Assembly (NCBI RefSeq): GCF_014841215.1
Contig: NZ_JACYTR010000014.1
Span: forward strand, 35,040 to 99,039
DNA from: Pseudomarimonas arenosa
GTDB lineage: Bacteria; Pseudomonadota; Gammaproteobacteria; Xanthomonadales; Xanthomonadaceae
Length of the DNA stretch: 64,000 nt
Direction: 5' to 3'
Both the position numbers and the translations under genes were made by a program. The notes under the pieces are model-generated. The model did no database searches and was not told where the DNA came from. It saw nothing but the letters and a program-made list of their open reading frames with translations. Position 1 is the stretch's first letter. Each line of letters opens with the position of its first letter. Of this stretch, positions 49,584-59,674 are shown piece after piece.

Positions 49584-49612
49584 AAAGGGGCCGTGTGCCC
49601 CTTTTTCTTTGG
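49584..49612 (+). terminator. Second intrinsic terminator directly before rimP
   Basis: An 8-bp stem AAAGGGGC (49584-49591) with GCCCCTTT (49597-49604), 5-nt loop, followed by a T-rich tract ending about 12 nt before the rimP ATG. Its position between promoter and gene implies attenuation or read-through control of the rimP-nusA-infB operon. Confidence 0.75.
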
Positions 49613-49624
49613 CGATGGAAAAAG

Positions 49625-50173
49625 ATGACCAACAAGATCGAACAGCTCAATACGATGTTGTCGCCGGCCATCGAGGGCTTGCCACAGGGGGTATTCCTGT
49701 GGGGCATCGAGTACGTGCCGGGCGCTCGGCAGTCCTTGCTGCGCATCTATATTGACGCTGCTGATCGGCCGGTGAATCTGGAAGATTGCGAGGCGGTGAG
49801 CCGCGAGGTGAGCGCCTTGCTGGATGTGGAAGATCCGATCGCCGGGCATTACAACCTGGAAGTGTCCTCGCCGGGCCTGGATCGGCCGCTGTTTGAAGCG
49901 GCGCATTATCAGCGCTTCATTGGCGATGTCGCCAAGCTGGCCCTGGTGGTGCCGCAGGCCGGACGTCGCCGATTGCAGGGCCGCATCGTGTCCGTGCAAG
50001 GCACAGAAGTGACGGTGGCTGACGAGCAGGGCGAAGTGAAGGTCGATGTTGGGAACGTGCAGAAGGCGCGGCTGGTGCCGCAGTTCGACGATACCAGCAA
50101 GCCCAAACGGCAGCGGCGCGGCAAGCAGGGCTCGGAGCAGAGTTCTGAGCAGGACGAAGAGTCGGCAGAATAA
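49625..50173 (+). CDS. rimP: Ribosome maturation factor RimP
   Basis: A 182-residue RimP needed for 30S subunit maturation. The core segment YNLEVSSPGLDRPLF is characteristic, with the C-terminal SH3-like domain to about residue 160. A basic then Ser/Glu-rich tail (KPKRQRRGK onward) is somewhat longer than usual. I start at ATG 49625 with GGAAAAAG upstream; a longer in-frame start would lie inside the terminator hairpin. It is the first gene of the conserved rimP-nusA-infB operon. Confidence 0.95.
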   Translation: MTNKIEQLNTMLSPAIEGLPQGVFLWGIEYVPGARQSLLRIYIDAADRPVNLEDCEAVSREVSALLDVEDPIAGHYNLEVSSPGLDRPLFEAAHYQRFIGDVAKLALVVPQAGRRRLQGRIVSVQGTEVTVADEQGEVKVDVGNVQKARLVPQFDDTSKPKRQRRGKQGSEQSSEQDEESAE

Positions 50174-50237
50174 TGGGGCGCGGTGAGCCGTGTCCGTTGA
50201 TCAGTGATTGCAGCGCCTAGGCGCCGGAGCGAGAACG

Positions 50238-51746
50238 ATGAGCAAGGAACTGTTGATGGTGGTCGAAGCCGTCGCCAATGAAAAAGGCGTCGAGCGCAAA
50301 GTGATCATCGAGGCGATGGAAGCCGCGCTGGCTTCGGCGGCGCGCAAGCGCTATCCGGAAGAAGACGTGTCGATTCGGGTACAGATCAACCCGAAGGACG
50401 GCCATTACGAAACCTTCCGCCGTTGGGAAGTGGTGCCCGATGACGTGGTGATGGAATCGCCGGATCGAATGATTCGTCTGATGGACGCGGTCGACGAGAA
50501 GGAAGGCGCCGAGGTTGGCGACTTTGTCGAAGAGAAGATCGAGAACGCCGAGTTTGGTCGTATCGCCGCTCAGGCCGCCAAGCAGGTGATCGTGCAGCGC
50601 GTGCGTGAAGCCGAGCGTGCTCAGGTGGTTGATGCCTACAAGGATCGCGTCGGTGAACTGATCACCGGCATCGTCAAGCGTGTCGAGCGCGGCAATGTCT
50701 ATGTTGATCTCGGCGGAAACGCCGAAGCCTTTATCCCCAAGGACAAGGCCATCCCGCGCGATGTGATGCGTCCGGGCGACCGCGTGCGCGGTTACCTATA
50801 CGACGTGCGCTCGGAGTCGCGCGGACCGCAGCTGTTCATGTCGCGCACCGCGCCGGAGTTCATGATCGAACTGTTCAAGCTTGAGGTGCCGGAAGTCGGC
50901 CAGGGTCTGGTCGAGATCAAGGCGGCCGCCCGTGATTCTGGCGATCGTGCCAAGATTGCCGTGCTGGCCCATGATCAGCGCACCGATCCGATCGGCGCCT
51001 GTATCGGCATGCGCGGTTCGCGCGTGCAGGCGGTGTCCAACGAGCTCAATGGCGAGCGCATCGACATCATCTTGTGGAGCGACAATCCGGCGCAGTTCGT
51101 CATCAACGCGATGGCGCCGGCCGAGGTGCAGTCGATCATCGTCGATGAAGAGCGCCACTCGATGGACATCGCGGTGGCCGAGGACCGGCTGGCCCAGGCG
51201 ATCGGCAAGGGCGGCCAGAACGTGCGCTTGGCCAGCAAGCTGACTGGCTGGCAGCTCAATGTGATGACCCAGGACCAGATCACCGCCAAGTCGGAAGGTG
51301 AGCAGGCGGCGGCGCGTCAGCTGTTCCAGGAAAAGCTCGAAGTGGACGAAGAAATCGCCTCGATCCTGGTCTCGGAAGGGTTCTCCACGGTGGAAGAGAT
51401 TGCCTACGTGCCGGCCGGCGAGTTGCTGGCGGTTGAGGGCTTCGACGAAGACATCGTCGAGGAACTGCGTGCCCGTGCCCGTGATGCCCTGCTGACCGAA
51501 GCGTTGGCAGCGGAAGAAGAGATCGAAGAGCACAAGCCGGCCGATGACCTGCTTGGTCTGGAGGGCATGAGCGAGGCGATCGCCTATGCACTGGCTGCAC
51601 GCGGCGTGCAGACGGTCGAAGATCTGGCTGAACTGGCCACTGACGAGATTTCCGATATCGATGGTCTGGACGACGAACTGGCCGCGCAGCTGATTCTGGC
51701 TGCCCGCGCCGACGAGATCGCCCGCCTGGAGAAGGCCGCCTCATAG
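50238..51746 (+). CDS. nusA: Transcription termination/antitermination factor NusA
   Basis: 502 residues from ATG 50238. An N-terminal RNA-polymerase-binding domain (MSKELLMVVEAVANEKG) is followed by S1 (GIVKRVERGNVYVDLGG), two KH domains (GACIGMRGSRVQAV and GKGGQNVRLASKL) and two C-terminal acidic helix-hairpin-helix repeats, as in gammaproteobacterial NusA. It binds elongating polymerase, modulating pausing and termination, and may autoregulate this operon through the two leader terminators. Confidence 0.97.
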   Translation: MSKELLMVVEAVANEKGVERKVIIEAMEAALASAARKRYPEEDVSIRVQINPKDGHYETFRRWEVVPDDVVMESPDRMIRLMDAVDEKEGAEVGDFVEEKIENAEFGRIAAQAAKQVIVQRVREAERAQVVDAYKDRVGELITGIVKRVERGNVYVDLGGNAEAFIPKDKAIPRDVMRPGDRVRGYLYDVRSESRGPQLFMSRTAPEFMIELFKLEVPEVGQGLVEIKAAARDSGDRAKIAVLAHDQRTDPIGACIGMRGSRVQAVSNELNGERIDIILWSDNPAQFVINAMAPAEVQSIIVDEERHSMDIAVAEDRLAQAIGKGGQNVRLASKLTGWQLNVMTQDQITAKSEGEQAAARQLFQEKLEVDEEIASILVSEGFSTVEEIAYVPAGELLAVEGFDEDIVEELRARARDALLTEALAAEEEIEEHKPADDLLGLEGMSEAIAYALAARGVQTVEDLAELATDEISDIDGLDDELAAQLILAARADEIARLEKAAS

Positions 51747-51804
51747 GGGGCTGACTGAAAGGTATGGGGTAGCGCGGGCTCGCGCTAGAATGTCGCGTTT
51801 TTCA

Positions 51805-51822
51805 GGCGCCCAAGGGGGCGCC
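51805..51822 (+). promoter_or_regulatory. GC-rich hairpin in the nusA-infB gap
   Basis: A 7-bp stem (GGCGCCC 51805-51811, GGGCGCC 51816-51822) with loop AAGG is located 17 nt before the infB ATG. It is preceded, not followed, by a T run, so it is not a terminator on this strand. It may modulate infB translation. AGGAAG near 51830 is the ribosome-binding site. Confidence 0.4.
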
Positions 51823-51839
51823 CTCGAACAGGAAGTCAC

Positions 51840-54434
51840 ATGTCCGAAGTTACGGTACGAACACTCGCCAAGCTGGTCGGCACTCCGGTAGATAAGCTGC
51901 TGGAGCAATTGGCCGAGGCCGGCATGAGCTTCGAGGGGCCGGATCAGGTGGTGACGCCGACCGAGAAGATGAAGCTGCTCGGTTTCCTGCGCCGTACCCA
52001 CGGCAAGGCAGAGCCGGCGGCCGAGGATGTTGCGCCCAAGCAGATCACCCTGAAGCGTCGCAAGGTGCAGGAAATCACCGTGGCGGCGGGCAAGAGCAAG
52101 ACCACAGTCGCGGTCGAAGTGCGCCAGAAGCGTACCTATGTGAAGCGCGAATTGGTCGAAGAGCAGGATGGTCAGAAGCTCGAGCGCGAGGAGGCGGCCC
52201 GTCTGCTGGCCGATTCCAAGCTGCGACAGGAAGCCGAAGAAGCGCATCTGCGTGAGCAGGAGAAGAAACGCGCTGAGGAAGAGGCTGCGCGCAAGGCCAA
52301 GGAAGAAGCCGAACGCGCCGCGCGCGAAGCGGTGGAAGCTGAGCAGCGTCGCGCCGAGGAAGAAGCGGCGCGTCTGGCGGCAGAGGCCGATGCCTCGGCG
52401 CAGGCCGCACGCAGCGAAGGCCACACCAAGCCGGTCGAGAATCGTCGGGCCCCGGGTCACGGCCATGGTCATCCGCACAAACCGGCGCGCGTTCACGTGC
52501 GCACCGACGATGCCGAAGAGGATGTCGGCGGTCGTTTCGGCAAGGGCGAACTGCACCTGTCGAAGGGCGGTGCTGCGCGTCGTGGTTCGGCCAAGGCCAA
52601 GCGTGGTCGACCGGGCAAGGAGCCAGCCCGCGGCGCCGGCGGCGGTCAGCACGCTTTCTCCAAGCCGACTGCTCCGATGACCCGCGAAGTGGCAATCGGC
52701 GAGAACATCATCGTGGCCGATCTGGCGCAGAAGCTGGCCATGAAAGGCGGCGAAGTGGTCAAGGCCCTGTTCAAGATGGGTGTAATGGCCACCATCAACC
52801 AGACCATCGATCATGACACCGCGGTGCTGGTGGTCGAGGAGTTGGGTCATAAGGCCGTCAAGGCCAGTGAAAACGACGCCGAGACCGCACTGATTGCCCA
52901 CACTGAGGTGGAAGGCGAGAAGCGGGCGCGCCCGCCGGTGGTCACCATCATGGGCCACGTCGACCACGGCAAGACCTCACTGCTCGATTACATCCGTCGT
53001 ACCAAGGTGGCCTCCGGCGAAGCCGGCGGCATCACCCAGCACATCGGCGCCTATCACGTGAAAACGGAGAAGGGCGTGATCAGCTTCCTGGATACGCCGG
53101 GCCACGCCGCATTCACCCAGATGCGTGCCCGCGGCGCCAAGCTCACCGATATCGTGGTGATCGTGGTGGCGGCGGACGATGGTGTTATGCCGCAGACAAT
53201 CGAAGCGATCCAGCATGCCCGTGCAGGCGGGGTGCCGATCATCGTGGCGCTGAACAAGATGGACAAGTCCGACGCCAATCCGGACAACGTCAAGCAGGGC
53301 ATGGCCCAGCACGAAGTCACCCCGGAAGAATGGGGCGGCGAAACGCCGTTCGTGCCGGTGTCGGCCAAGACCGGAATGGGCGTCGACGAGTTGCTCGATG
53401 CCATTTCGCTGCAGGCCGAAATCATGGAGCTATCGGCGGTGGTCGATGGCCGCGCCCAGGGTGTGGTGGTCGAATCCAGCCTCGACAAGGGCCGCGGCCC
53501 GGTGGCTACCGTGCTGGTTCAGCAGGGTACGCTGAAGAAGGGCGATTACGTGGTCTGCGGCACCCAGTTCGGTCGCGTTCGCGCCCTGTTCAATGAGTCA
53601 GGATCGCAGGTCGATGAGGCCGGTCCGTCGATTCCGGTGCTGATGCTGGGCCTGTCCGGTGTGCCGGATGCCGGCGATGACTTCGTTGTGGTCGAAGACG
53701 AACGTCTGGCTAAGGACGTCGCCCAGCAGCGCGAAGCCAAGCGCCGTGAATCGCGCCTGGTCAAGCAGGCCGGTAACCGCATGGAAGAGATCATGGCGGC
53801 GATGGGCCAGGGCGCCGAGCAGCAGGTGCTGAACCTGTTGATCAAGGCCGACGTTCAGGGCTCGGTGGAAGCACTGCGTGATTCGCTGACCGATCTCTCC
53901 AATGATCAGATCAAGATCAATGTGATTTCCTCGGGTGTCGGTGGCATCACCGAATCCGACGCCACCCTGGCGGCGGCCTCGAAAGCAGTCGTCATCGGCT
54001 TCAACGTGCGCGCCGATGCGGCCGCGCGCCGGGTGATCGAAACCCATGGCCTGGATCTGCGCTACTTCTCGATCATCTACGACGTGATCGATCAGGTGAA
54101 GCAGGTGGCCTCGGGCCTGCTCGGCGTTGAAGTGCGCGAAGAAATCATCGGTCTGGCCGAGGTGCGGGAAGTGTTCCGCAGCTCCAAGTTCGGCGCTGTC
54201 GCCGGCTCGATCGTGGTTGAAGGCGTGGTTCGTCGCACCAAGCCGATCCGCGTGCTGCGCAACAACAAGGTCATCTTCGAAGGCGAGTTGGAGTCCCTGC
54301 GTCGCTTCAAGGAAGTGGTTGACGAGGTGCGCAACGGTACCGAATGCGGTATCGCGGTGAAGCAGTACAACGATGTGAAGCCGGGCGACCAGATCGAGTG
54401 CTACGAGCGCATCGAAGTGCAGCGGACGCTGTAG
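51840..54434 (+). CDS. infB: Translation initiation factor IF-2
   Basis: 864 residues. The N-terminal IF2 domain is followed by a long charged coiled region rich in Glu, Ala, Arg and Lys (about 95-215) and a Gly/Arg-rich linker. The G domain has [22 protein letters not shown] and NKMDK. C-terminal beta-barrel and fMet-tRNA-binding domains end in [12 protein letters not shown]. Length is in the usual gammaproteobacterial range. Confidence 0.98.
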   Translation: MSEVTVRTLAKLVGTPVDKLLEQLAEAGMSFEGPDQVVTPTEKMKLLGFLRRTHGKAEPAAEDVAPKQITLKRRKVQEITVAAGKSKTTVAVEVRQKRTYVKRELVEEQDGQKLEREEAARLLADSKLRQEAEEAHLREQEKKRAEEEAARKAKEEAERAAREAVEAEQRRAEEEAARLAAEADASAQAARSEGHTKPVENRRAPGHGHGHPHKPARVHVRTDDAEEDVGGRFGKGELHLSKGGAARRGSAKAKRGRPGKEPARGAGGGQHAFSKPTAPMTREVAIGENIIVADLAQKLAMKGGEVVKALFKMGVMATINQTIDHDTAVLVVEELGHKAVKASENDAETALIAHTEVEGEKRARPPVVTIMGHVDHGKTSLLDYIRRTKVASGEAGGITQHIGAYHVKTEKGVISFLDTPGHAAFTQMRARGAKLTDIVVIVVAADDGVMPQTIEAIQHARAGGVPIIVALNKMDKSDANPDNVKQGMAQHEVTPEEWGGETPFVPVSAKTGMGVDELLDAISLQAEIMELSAVVDGRAQGVVVESSLDKGRGPVATVLVQQGTLKKGDYVVCGTQFGRVRALFNESGSQVDEAGPSIPVLMLGLSGVPDAGDDFVVVEDERLAKDVAQQREAKRRESRLVKQAGNRMEEIMAAMGQGAEQQVLNLLIKADVQGSVEALRDSLTDLSNDQIKINVISSGVGGITESDATLAAASKAVVIGFNVRADAAARRVIETHGLDLRYFSIIYDVIDQVKQVASGLLGVEVREEIIGLAEVREVFRSSKFGAVAGSIVVEGVVRRTKPIRVLRNNKVIFEGELESLRRFKEVVDEVRNGTECGIAVKQYNDVKPGDQIECYERIEVQRTL

Positions 54435-54438
54435 AGCC

Positions 54439-54526
54439 GTGATTCGGGATTCGTGATTCGTAAGAGCGCGCGTTTCCCAGAGCGCGGATTGCTTTAACCA
54501 ATCACTAATCACGAATCACCAATCAC
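54439..54526 (+). repeat. ATTCGTGATT-type inverted and direct repeats between infB and rbfA
   Basis: The gap carries several copies of a short unit resembling GTGATTCG on one side and CGAATCAC/AATCAC on the other. The longest perfect arms are GATTCGTGATT (54448-54458) and AATCACGAATC (54507-54517), 11 bp. Similar intergenic repeats are common in Xanthomonadaceae, to my knowledge. The right part runs directly into the rbfA ATG, leaving no clear ribosome-binding site. Confidence 0.65.
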
Positions 54527-54889
54527 ATGAAGAAGAGCTTCAACCGCACCGATCGCGTCTCCGCCCAGCTCCGTCGAGAGTTGGGCGCCTTGGTGCATGG
54601 CGCCGTGCGTGAATTTGGCTTGCCCTCGGTCAGCGTTTCCGATGTCGAGGTGACCCGCGATATGGCCCATGCCAAGGTGTATTTCACCGCGCTCGATGGC
54701 AATCGCGCCGTCGAGGCGCAGAAGGCCCTGGCCGAGCTGGCGCGGGAGTTCCGCTTCCAACTGGGCAAGATGCTGCGCATGCGTCATGTGCCGGAACTGC
54801 ATTTCCATTACGACGATTCGGTCGATCGTGGCGAGCGCATCGATGCGCTGCTCAACTCTCTCAAGCCCGGCGAGCCAGACGCCGATTAA
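54527..54889 (+). CDS. rbfA: Ribosome-binding factor A
   Basis: A 120-residue single KH-fold protein that helps late 30S maturation. Signature segments are NRTDRVSAQLRRELGALVHG at the N-terminus and LGKMLRMRHVPELHFHYDDS near the C-terminus. Its start lies at the end of a repeat tract, with no evident ribosome-binding site, so initiation may rely on coupling with infB or on an unstructured start. Confidence 0.96.
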   Translation: MKKSFNRTDRVSAQLRRELGALVHGAVREFGLPSVSVSDVEVTRDMAHAKVYFTALDGNRAVEAQKALAELAREFRFQLGKMLRMRHVPELHFHYDDSVDRGERIDALLNSLKPGEPDAD

Positions 54890-54936
54890 GGCCGGTCGCG
54901 TGTGTCGCGACTGCCGCCGACGCCTTGGTCAGGTCG

Positions 54937-55842
54937 ATGTCGAAGCCCAGAAGCCGTACTCAGTTTCGTCCTTTGGACGGCATCCTGCTGTTCGACAAGC
55001 CAGCTGGCATGAGTTCCAATCAGGCCTTGCAGCGCGTGCGTCATTTGCTGCGCGCGGAGAAGGGCGGGCACACCGGCAGTCTCGACCCCCTGGCAACCGG
55101 ATTGCTGCCGCTGTGCTTTGGCGAGGCCACCAAGATTGCCGGGCTGCTGCTGGGAGAGGACAAGGCCTATGACACGGTGGCCAGGCTGGGTCAGCGCACC
55201 GATACCGACGATGCCGATGGCGCGGTGATCGAACGACGCTCAGTGCCTACGCTGAGCATTGAGCAGATCGAAGCCGAGCTGCCTGCCTTCCACGGTCATA
55301 TCCAGCAGCGACCGCCGCAGTACTCGGCGCTGAAGCAGGGCGGCGTGGCCAACTACGCCCGCGCCCGTGCCGGCGAAGTGGTGGAGGTGGCTCTGCGTGA
55401 CGTGCATATCATGGGGATGCAGCTGCTGGGCTGGGATGCGCCACGCTTGCGCCTGCGCGTGCATTGCGGCAGCGGCACCTATATACGCAGTCTGGTGCGT
55501 GATCTTGGTGAAGCGCTAGGCTGTGGCGCCCATGTCGAAGCGCTGCGCAGGCTTTGGGTGCGGCCGTTTGTGGCGCCTGACATGATCAGTCTGGCAGCAC
55601 TGGAATCGATGAGCGAGGCCGAGCGCGAGGCCTGCCTGCTGCCGATCGATGAAGGCCTGCGCCATCTGCCAGCAATCGATCTCGATCAGGCCCAACTGGC
55701 GCGCTTGCGCTTGGGTCAACGCATCGGCGGCGTCGACATCGAAGCCGGGGCCTACATCGGATGGCACGCGGCCCTGGCTGTGGGGCGCTTCAAGGTCAGC
55801 GAGGAAGGCGTGCTGGCGGTGGATCGGCTGTTCAATCGGTAG
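54937..55842 (+). CDS. truB: tRNA pseudouridine-55 synthase TruB
   Basis: 301 residues from ATG 54937. FRPLDGILLFDKPAGMSSN at the N-terminus and the catalytic aspartate in HTGSLDPLATGLLP are diagnostic. A C-terminal PUA-like region ends at DRLFNR. It forms pseudouridine 55 in the T loop of tRNAs. It follows rbfA by 47 nt, as expected for this operon. Confidence 0.96.
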   Translation: MSKPRSRTQFRPLDGILLFDKPAGMSSNQALQRVRHLLRAEKGGHTGSLDPLATGLLPLCFGEATKIAGLLLGEDKAYDTVARLGQRTDTDDADGAVIERRSVPTLSIEQIEAELPAFHGHIQQRPPQYSALKQGGVANYARARAGEVVEVALRDVHIMGMQLLGWDAPRLRLRVHCGSGTYIRSLVRDLGEALGCGAHVEALRRLWVRPFVAPDMISLAALESMSEAEREACLLPIDEGLRHLPAIDLDQAQLARLRLGQRIGGVDIEAGAYIGWHAALAVGRFKVSEEGVLAVDRLFNR

Positions 55843-55947
55843 TGGTGCCGCGCCGAATTGAGGTGAGTGTCGCGTGAAGAGGCCCTGCCGGAGACCGTCG
55901 CCAAGCCGTCGCCACGCCATTCGGTGACACAGGGCGAGGATTTCACC

Positions 55948-55977
55948 TTGAGCCGTTCATGCTGCTCGGGCTACAAT
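55948..55977 (+). promoter_or_regulatory. Sigma70-type promoter candidate for rpsO
   Basis: TTGAGC (55948-55953) and TACAAT (55972-55977) are spaced by 18 nt in the 230-nt truB-rpsO gap, leaving a leader of about 90 nt. An independent rpsO-pnp promoter is usual in gammaproteobacteria. Confidence 0.6.
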
Positions 55978-56072
55978 TCGCGGGTTTACTGTTCCCTTTT
56001 TTCAACCGGCGGATCAAGCGGCTCGGGTCGGGTGACCCATGACTGCTGATTTCGCATCTGCAAGAGGCTGTT

Positions 56073-56333
56073 ATGTCCATTGATACCCAGAAGATTATTG
56101 ACGAATTCAAGCGCGGTCCGGCTGATACCGGTTCGCCGGAAGTGCAGGTTGCCCTGCTGTCGGCCCGCATCGACCAGCTGACCGAGCACTTCAAACTGCA
56201 CAAGCAGGATCACCACAGCCGTCGTGGTCTTCTGAAACTGGTCAATCAACGCCGTTCGCTGCTCGGCTACCTGAAGAACAAGGATGTCGAGCGCTACAAG
56301 ACCCTGATCGAACGACTCGGCTTGCGTCGTTGA
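56073..56333 (+). CDS. rpsO: 30S ribosomal protein S15
   Basis: An 86-residue S15 (segments [34 protein letters not shown]) that binds 16S rRNA. Length is close to the standard 88-89. It is followed 29 nt later by pnp, the conserved order. Confidence 0.97.
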   Translation: MSIDTQKIIDEFKRGPADTGSPEVQVALLSARIDQLTEHFKLHKQDHHSRRGLLKLVNQRRSLLGYLKNKDVERYKTLIERLGLRR

Positions 56334-56362
56334 TCCCTAGCTAAAGAGAGGCGAGACCTGAC

Positions 56363-58462
56363 GTGGCGAAAGTAACCAAGACGTTCCAGTTCGGAAATAT
56401 CCCGGTCACTCTGGAAACGGGCGAAATCGCCCGCCAGGCCAGTGGTGCCGTCATCGTTAACATGGCGGACACCGTGGTGCTGGTGACGGCGGTGGGCAAC
56501 AAGACCATGCGAGAAGGCCTGGACTTCTTCCCGCTCACCGTCGACTACCAAGAAAAGTTCTATGCCGGCGGCCGCATCCCCGGCGGTTTCTTCAAGCGCG
56601 AAGGTCGTCCGACCGAGCGTGAAACCCTTACCTCGCGTCTGATCGATCGTCCAATCCGGCCGCTGTTCCCGGAAGAGTTCCGTCACGAAGTGCAGGTGAT
56701 TGCCACCGTCATTTCCTTGAATCCGGAAGTGCCGGCTGATATCCCGGCCATGATCGGCGCCTCGGCTGCCCTGAAGCTGTCGGGTATCCCGTTCGCCGGT
56801 CCGATCGCTGCCGCTCGCGTTGGCTACATCAACAACGAATACGTGCTGAATCCGACCGTGCCGCAGATCGCCGAATCTGCGCTGGATCTGGTGGTGGCCG
56901 GTACCGCCAAGGCGGTGTTGATGGTGGAGTCCGAAGCTAAGCTGTTGTCGGAAGATGTGATGCTGGGTGCGGTGGTGTTTGGTCACCAGCAGATGCAGGT
57001 CGCGATCAACGCCATCAATGAATTCGCCGCCGAAGCCGGTGTGACCCCGTGGAATTGGGCACCGCCAGCCAAGAATGCTGCCCTGATCGATGCTCTGAAG
57101 GGTGCGGTCGGCGACAAGCTGGCTGCCGCGTTCCAGATTCGTGACAAGCTGGAGCGTCGCGACGCCATTTCGGCGCTGAAGAAGGCTACGCTGGAGTCGC
57201 TGGCTGCCCAGGCTGAAGCCAATGGCTGGGCCAATGGTGAGATCAGCAAGGAGTTTGGCGAACTGGAATACCAGACCATGCGTCGCTCGGTGCTGGAAAC
57301 CAAGAAGCGCATCGACGGCCGCGATCTGAGCACGGTGCGACCAATCAATGTGCGCGTCGGCGTGTTGCCACGAACCCACGGCTCGGCCCTGTTCACCCGT
57401 GGCGAGACGCAGGCCCTGGTGGTGATGACCCTGGGCACCGCCCGCGACGGTCAGATCATCGATTCGGTCGAAGGCGAAAGCAAGGATAACTTCCTGTTCC
57501 ACTACAACTTCCCGCCATACTCGGTCGGCGAGGCTGGTCGTATGGCCGGTCCGAAGCGTCGCGAAATCGGTCACGGCCGCTTGGCCAAACGCGGTGTGCA
57601 AGCCGTGATGCCGAGCATGGAGGATTTCCCCTACACCGTGCGTTGCGTGTCGGAGATCACCGAGTCGAACGGCTCCTCCTCGATGGCCTCGGTCTGCGGC
57701 TCCTCGCTGGCCATGATGGACGCCGGCATTCCGCTGAAGGCGCCGGTGGCCGGTATCGCCATGGGCCTGGTCAAGGAAGGCGAGCAGTTCGTGGTGCTGT
57801 CCGACATCCTGGGTGACGAAGATCACCTGGGTGACATGGATTTCAAGGTGGCCGGCAGCTCGGAAGGCATTTCCGCCCTGCAGATGGACATCAAGATCGA
57901 GGGCATCACCGAGGAGATCATGAAGATCGCCTTGAGTCAGGCCCGCGAAGGCCGCTTGCACATTCTTGGTGAAATGGCCAAGGGTCTGGCCGCGCCGCGT
58001 GCCGAGCTTTCGGATTACGCGCCGCGTCTGCTGACCATGCGTATCCATCCGGACAAGATCCGCGAAGTGATCGGCAAGGGCGGCTCGGTGATCCAGGCGA
58101 TCACCAAGGAAACCGGCACCACCATCGACATCCAGGACGATGGCACCATCGTCATCGCCTCGGTGAATCGTGTTGCCGCCGATGCGGCCAAGAAGCGCAT
58201 CGAGATGATCGTTTCCGACGTCGAACCGGGTCGCATCTACGAGGGCAAGGTGTCCAAGCTGATGGACTTCGGCGCCTTCGTTACCATCCTGCCGGGCAAG
58301 GACGGCCTGGTCCACGTGTCGCAGATCTCCAACGAGCGCGTCGAGAAAGTGTCCGACAAGCTGAAGGAAGGCGATATTGTCAAGGTGAAGGTGCTGGAAG
58401 TCGACAAGCAGGGCCGCATTCGCCTGTCGATGAAGGCGGTCGCCGAGGGCGAGTCGAACTGA
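56363..58462 (+). CDS. pnp: Polyribonucleotide nucleotidyltransferase (PNPase)
   Basis: 699 residues starting at GTG 56363. Two RNase PH domains (first about 10-145; second about 310-545, with [19 protein letters not shown]) are followed by a KH domain ([15 protein letters not shown]) and an S1 domain ([18 protein letters not shown]). This is the phosphorolytic 3'-5' exoribonuclease of the degradosome. A strong terminator follows. Confidence 0.98.
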   Translation: MAKVTKTFQFGNIPVTLETGEIARQASGAVIVNMADTVVLVTAVGNKTMREGLDFFPLTVDYQEKFYAGGRIPGGFFKREGRPTERETLTSRLIDRPIRPLFPEEFRHEVQVIATVISLNPEVPADIPAMIGASAALKLSGIPFAGPIAAARVGYINNEYVLNPTVPQIAESALDLVVAGTAKAVLMVESEAKLLSEDVMLGAVVFGHQQMQVAINAINEFAAEAGVTPWNWAPPAKNAALIDALKGAVGDKLAAAFQIRDKLERRDAISALKKATLESLAAQAEANGWANGEISKEFGELEYQTMRRSVLETKKRIDGRDLSTVRPINVRVGVLPRTHGSALFTRGETQALVVMTLGTARDGQIIDSVEGESKDNFLFHYNFPPYSVGEAGRMAGPKRREIGHGRLAKRGVQAVMPSMEDFPYTVRCVSEITESNGSSSMASVCGSSLAMMDAGIPLKAPVAGIAMGLVKEGEQFVVLSDILGDEDHLGDMDFKVAGSSEGISALQMDIKIEGITEEIMKIALSQAREGRLHILGEMAKGLAAPRAELSDYAPRLLTMRIHPDKIREVIGKGGSVIQAITKETGTTIDIQDDGTIVIASVNRVAADAAKKRIEMIVSDVEPGRIYEGKVSKLMDFGAFVTILPGKDGLVHVSQISNERVEKVSDKLKEGDIVKVKVLEVDKQGRIRLSMKAVAEGESN

Positions 58463-58488
58463 TCGACGTCCGCGTACGATGAGTTCAG

Positions 58489-58520
58489 ACAGGCGAGCTT
58501 CGGCTCGCCTGTTTCGTTTT
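58489..58520 (+). terminator. Intrinsic terminator after pnp
   Basis: A perfect 10-bp stem ACAGGCGAGC (58489-58498) with GCTCGCCTGT (58503-58512), a TTCG tetraloop, and TTCGTTTT after it. It closes the rpsO-pnp transcription unit. Confidence 0.9.
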
Positions 58521-58630
58521 GGGGCGGGCTAAGTGGCTCGCAGCTGATTCCGTACCGGCGCGAAGGGCGCCGGAGGTCATATCCATGCGGTATTGTTGAG
58601 GCCTGAGCGGACCAACTTCAGGGAAACACG

Positions 58631-59671
58631 ATGAGCAACGGATTTGGCGAAGCGATGGATCCATTCGCCCTTGGCAAGCAAATGTGGGATGGCTGGAACT
58701 CGCTGGCCAAGGAGTTCAAGTTCGAGCCGGGGGCGGCCTGGGGCGGTATGCCCAGCGGGGTTGGCATACCAGACACTGCCAAGCATGCGCTGGAGGCGAT
58801 GGGCGATCAGGCCCAGCAGCTGTTTGGCTTCTTGCAGCAGGCGGGCGAGCGATTGAAATCGCAGGGGCCGATGTCTGGCGAGGAGTTGAGCTCGCTGTGG
58901 CAACAAAGCTTGCGCGGTGACAATCCGGCTCTGGACGCCTTGCGCGCTGCGCTGGGCGAGGGCTCGCGGAGTTTTGAAAGTCTGGCAAAAGATGCCAGCG
59001 GATTTGTCGAGCCGCTGATGGCGCAACTGAATGCGCAATTGCGCTCGCCGACTTTTGGGCTCAGCCGCGAAAAGCAGGCGCGTTTGCAGCATTTGGCCGA
59101 ACTCAACCTGCGTCACGCCAAAGCCAATCAAGCCTACAACGCCTTGCTGGCTCAGGCTGCTCAGCGCGGCTTCGAATACTTCGAGAACAAGCTGGCCGAG
59201 CGCAGCGAGCCGGGTCGTCAGGTGGAGTCCCTGCGTGCGCTGTACGACCTCTGGGTGGATGCGGCCGAAGATGCCTACGCCGAGATCGCCATGTCGCCCG
59301 AGTTTCGCTCGGCGTACGGCGAGATGGTGAATTCGCAGGCGGTGCTGCGCGCCGCAGTGCAGCGCGAAGTTGAAGAACAGGCGGCGGCGATGGGTTTGCC
59401 GACGCGCGGCGAACTGAACGGTACGCATCAGAAGATCAAGTCCCTTAACGCAGAACTCCGTCAACTGAAGCAGCGGTTGGCGGCGTTGGAGGGCGGTGCC
59501 GAGTCGCAGAAACGGCCCAAGGCTGCGAAGACGGCAGAGACGTCGAAGGCTGGCCCGGTGAAGCGTGCAGCACAAACAGGCAGCACGGCCAAACCGGCCA
59601 AGTCCACCAAGTCCGATTCGGACGCCAAATCCTCGGCAGGCGGCAAGCCGAAAAAGAAGAAGCGGAGCTAA
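58631..59671 (+). CDS. phaE: Class III PHA synthase subunit PhaE
   Basis: A 346-residue helical protein with the PhaE pattern: an N-terminal amphipathic region (FGEAMDPFALGKQMWDGWN), a core with LYDLWVDAAEDAYAEIAMSPEF, and a coiled C-terminus ending in a Lys/Ala/Ser-rich tail (PKAAKTAETSK, PKKKKRS). It stabilises and activates PhaC. Next is phaC, 3 nt downstream, confirming the class III arrangement. Confidence 0.92.
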   Translation: MSNGFGEAMDPFALGKQMWDGWNSLAKEFKFEPGAAWGGMPSGVGIPDTAKHALEAMGDQAQQLFGFLQQAGERLKSQGPMSGEELSSLWQQSLRGDNPALDALRAALGEGSRSFESLAKDASGFVEPLMAQLNAQLRSPTFGLSREKQARLQHLAELNLRHAKANQAYNALLAQAAQRGFEYFENKLAERSEPGRQVESLRALYDLWVDAAEDAYAEIAMSPEFRSAYGEMVNSQAVLRAAVQREVEEQAAAMGLPTRGELNGTHQKIKSLNAELRQLKQRLAALEGGAESQKRPKAAKTAETSKAGPVKRAAQTGSTAKPAKSTKSDSDAKSSAGGKPKKKKRS

Positions 59672-59674
59672 TCC

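Noticed and set aside
56294..58315. 673-residue open frame on the minus strand opposite pnp
   Set aside because: It lies entirely opposite PNPase and has no family motifs. Long antisense frames are common in GC-rich genes.
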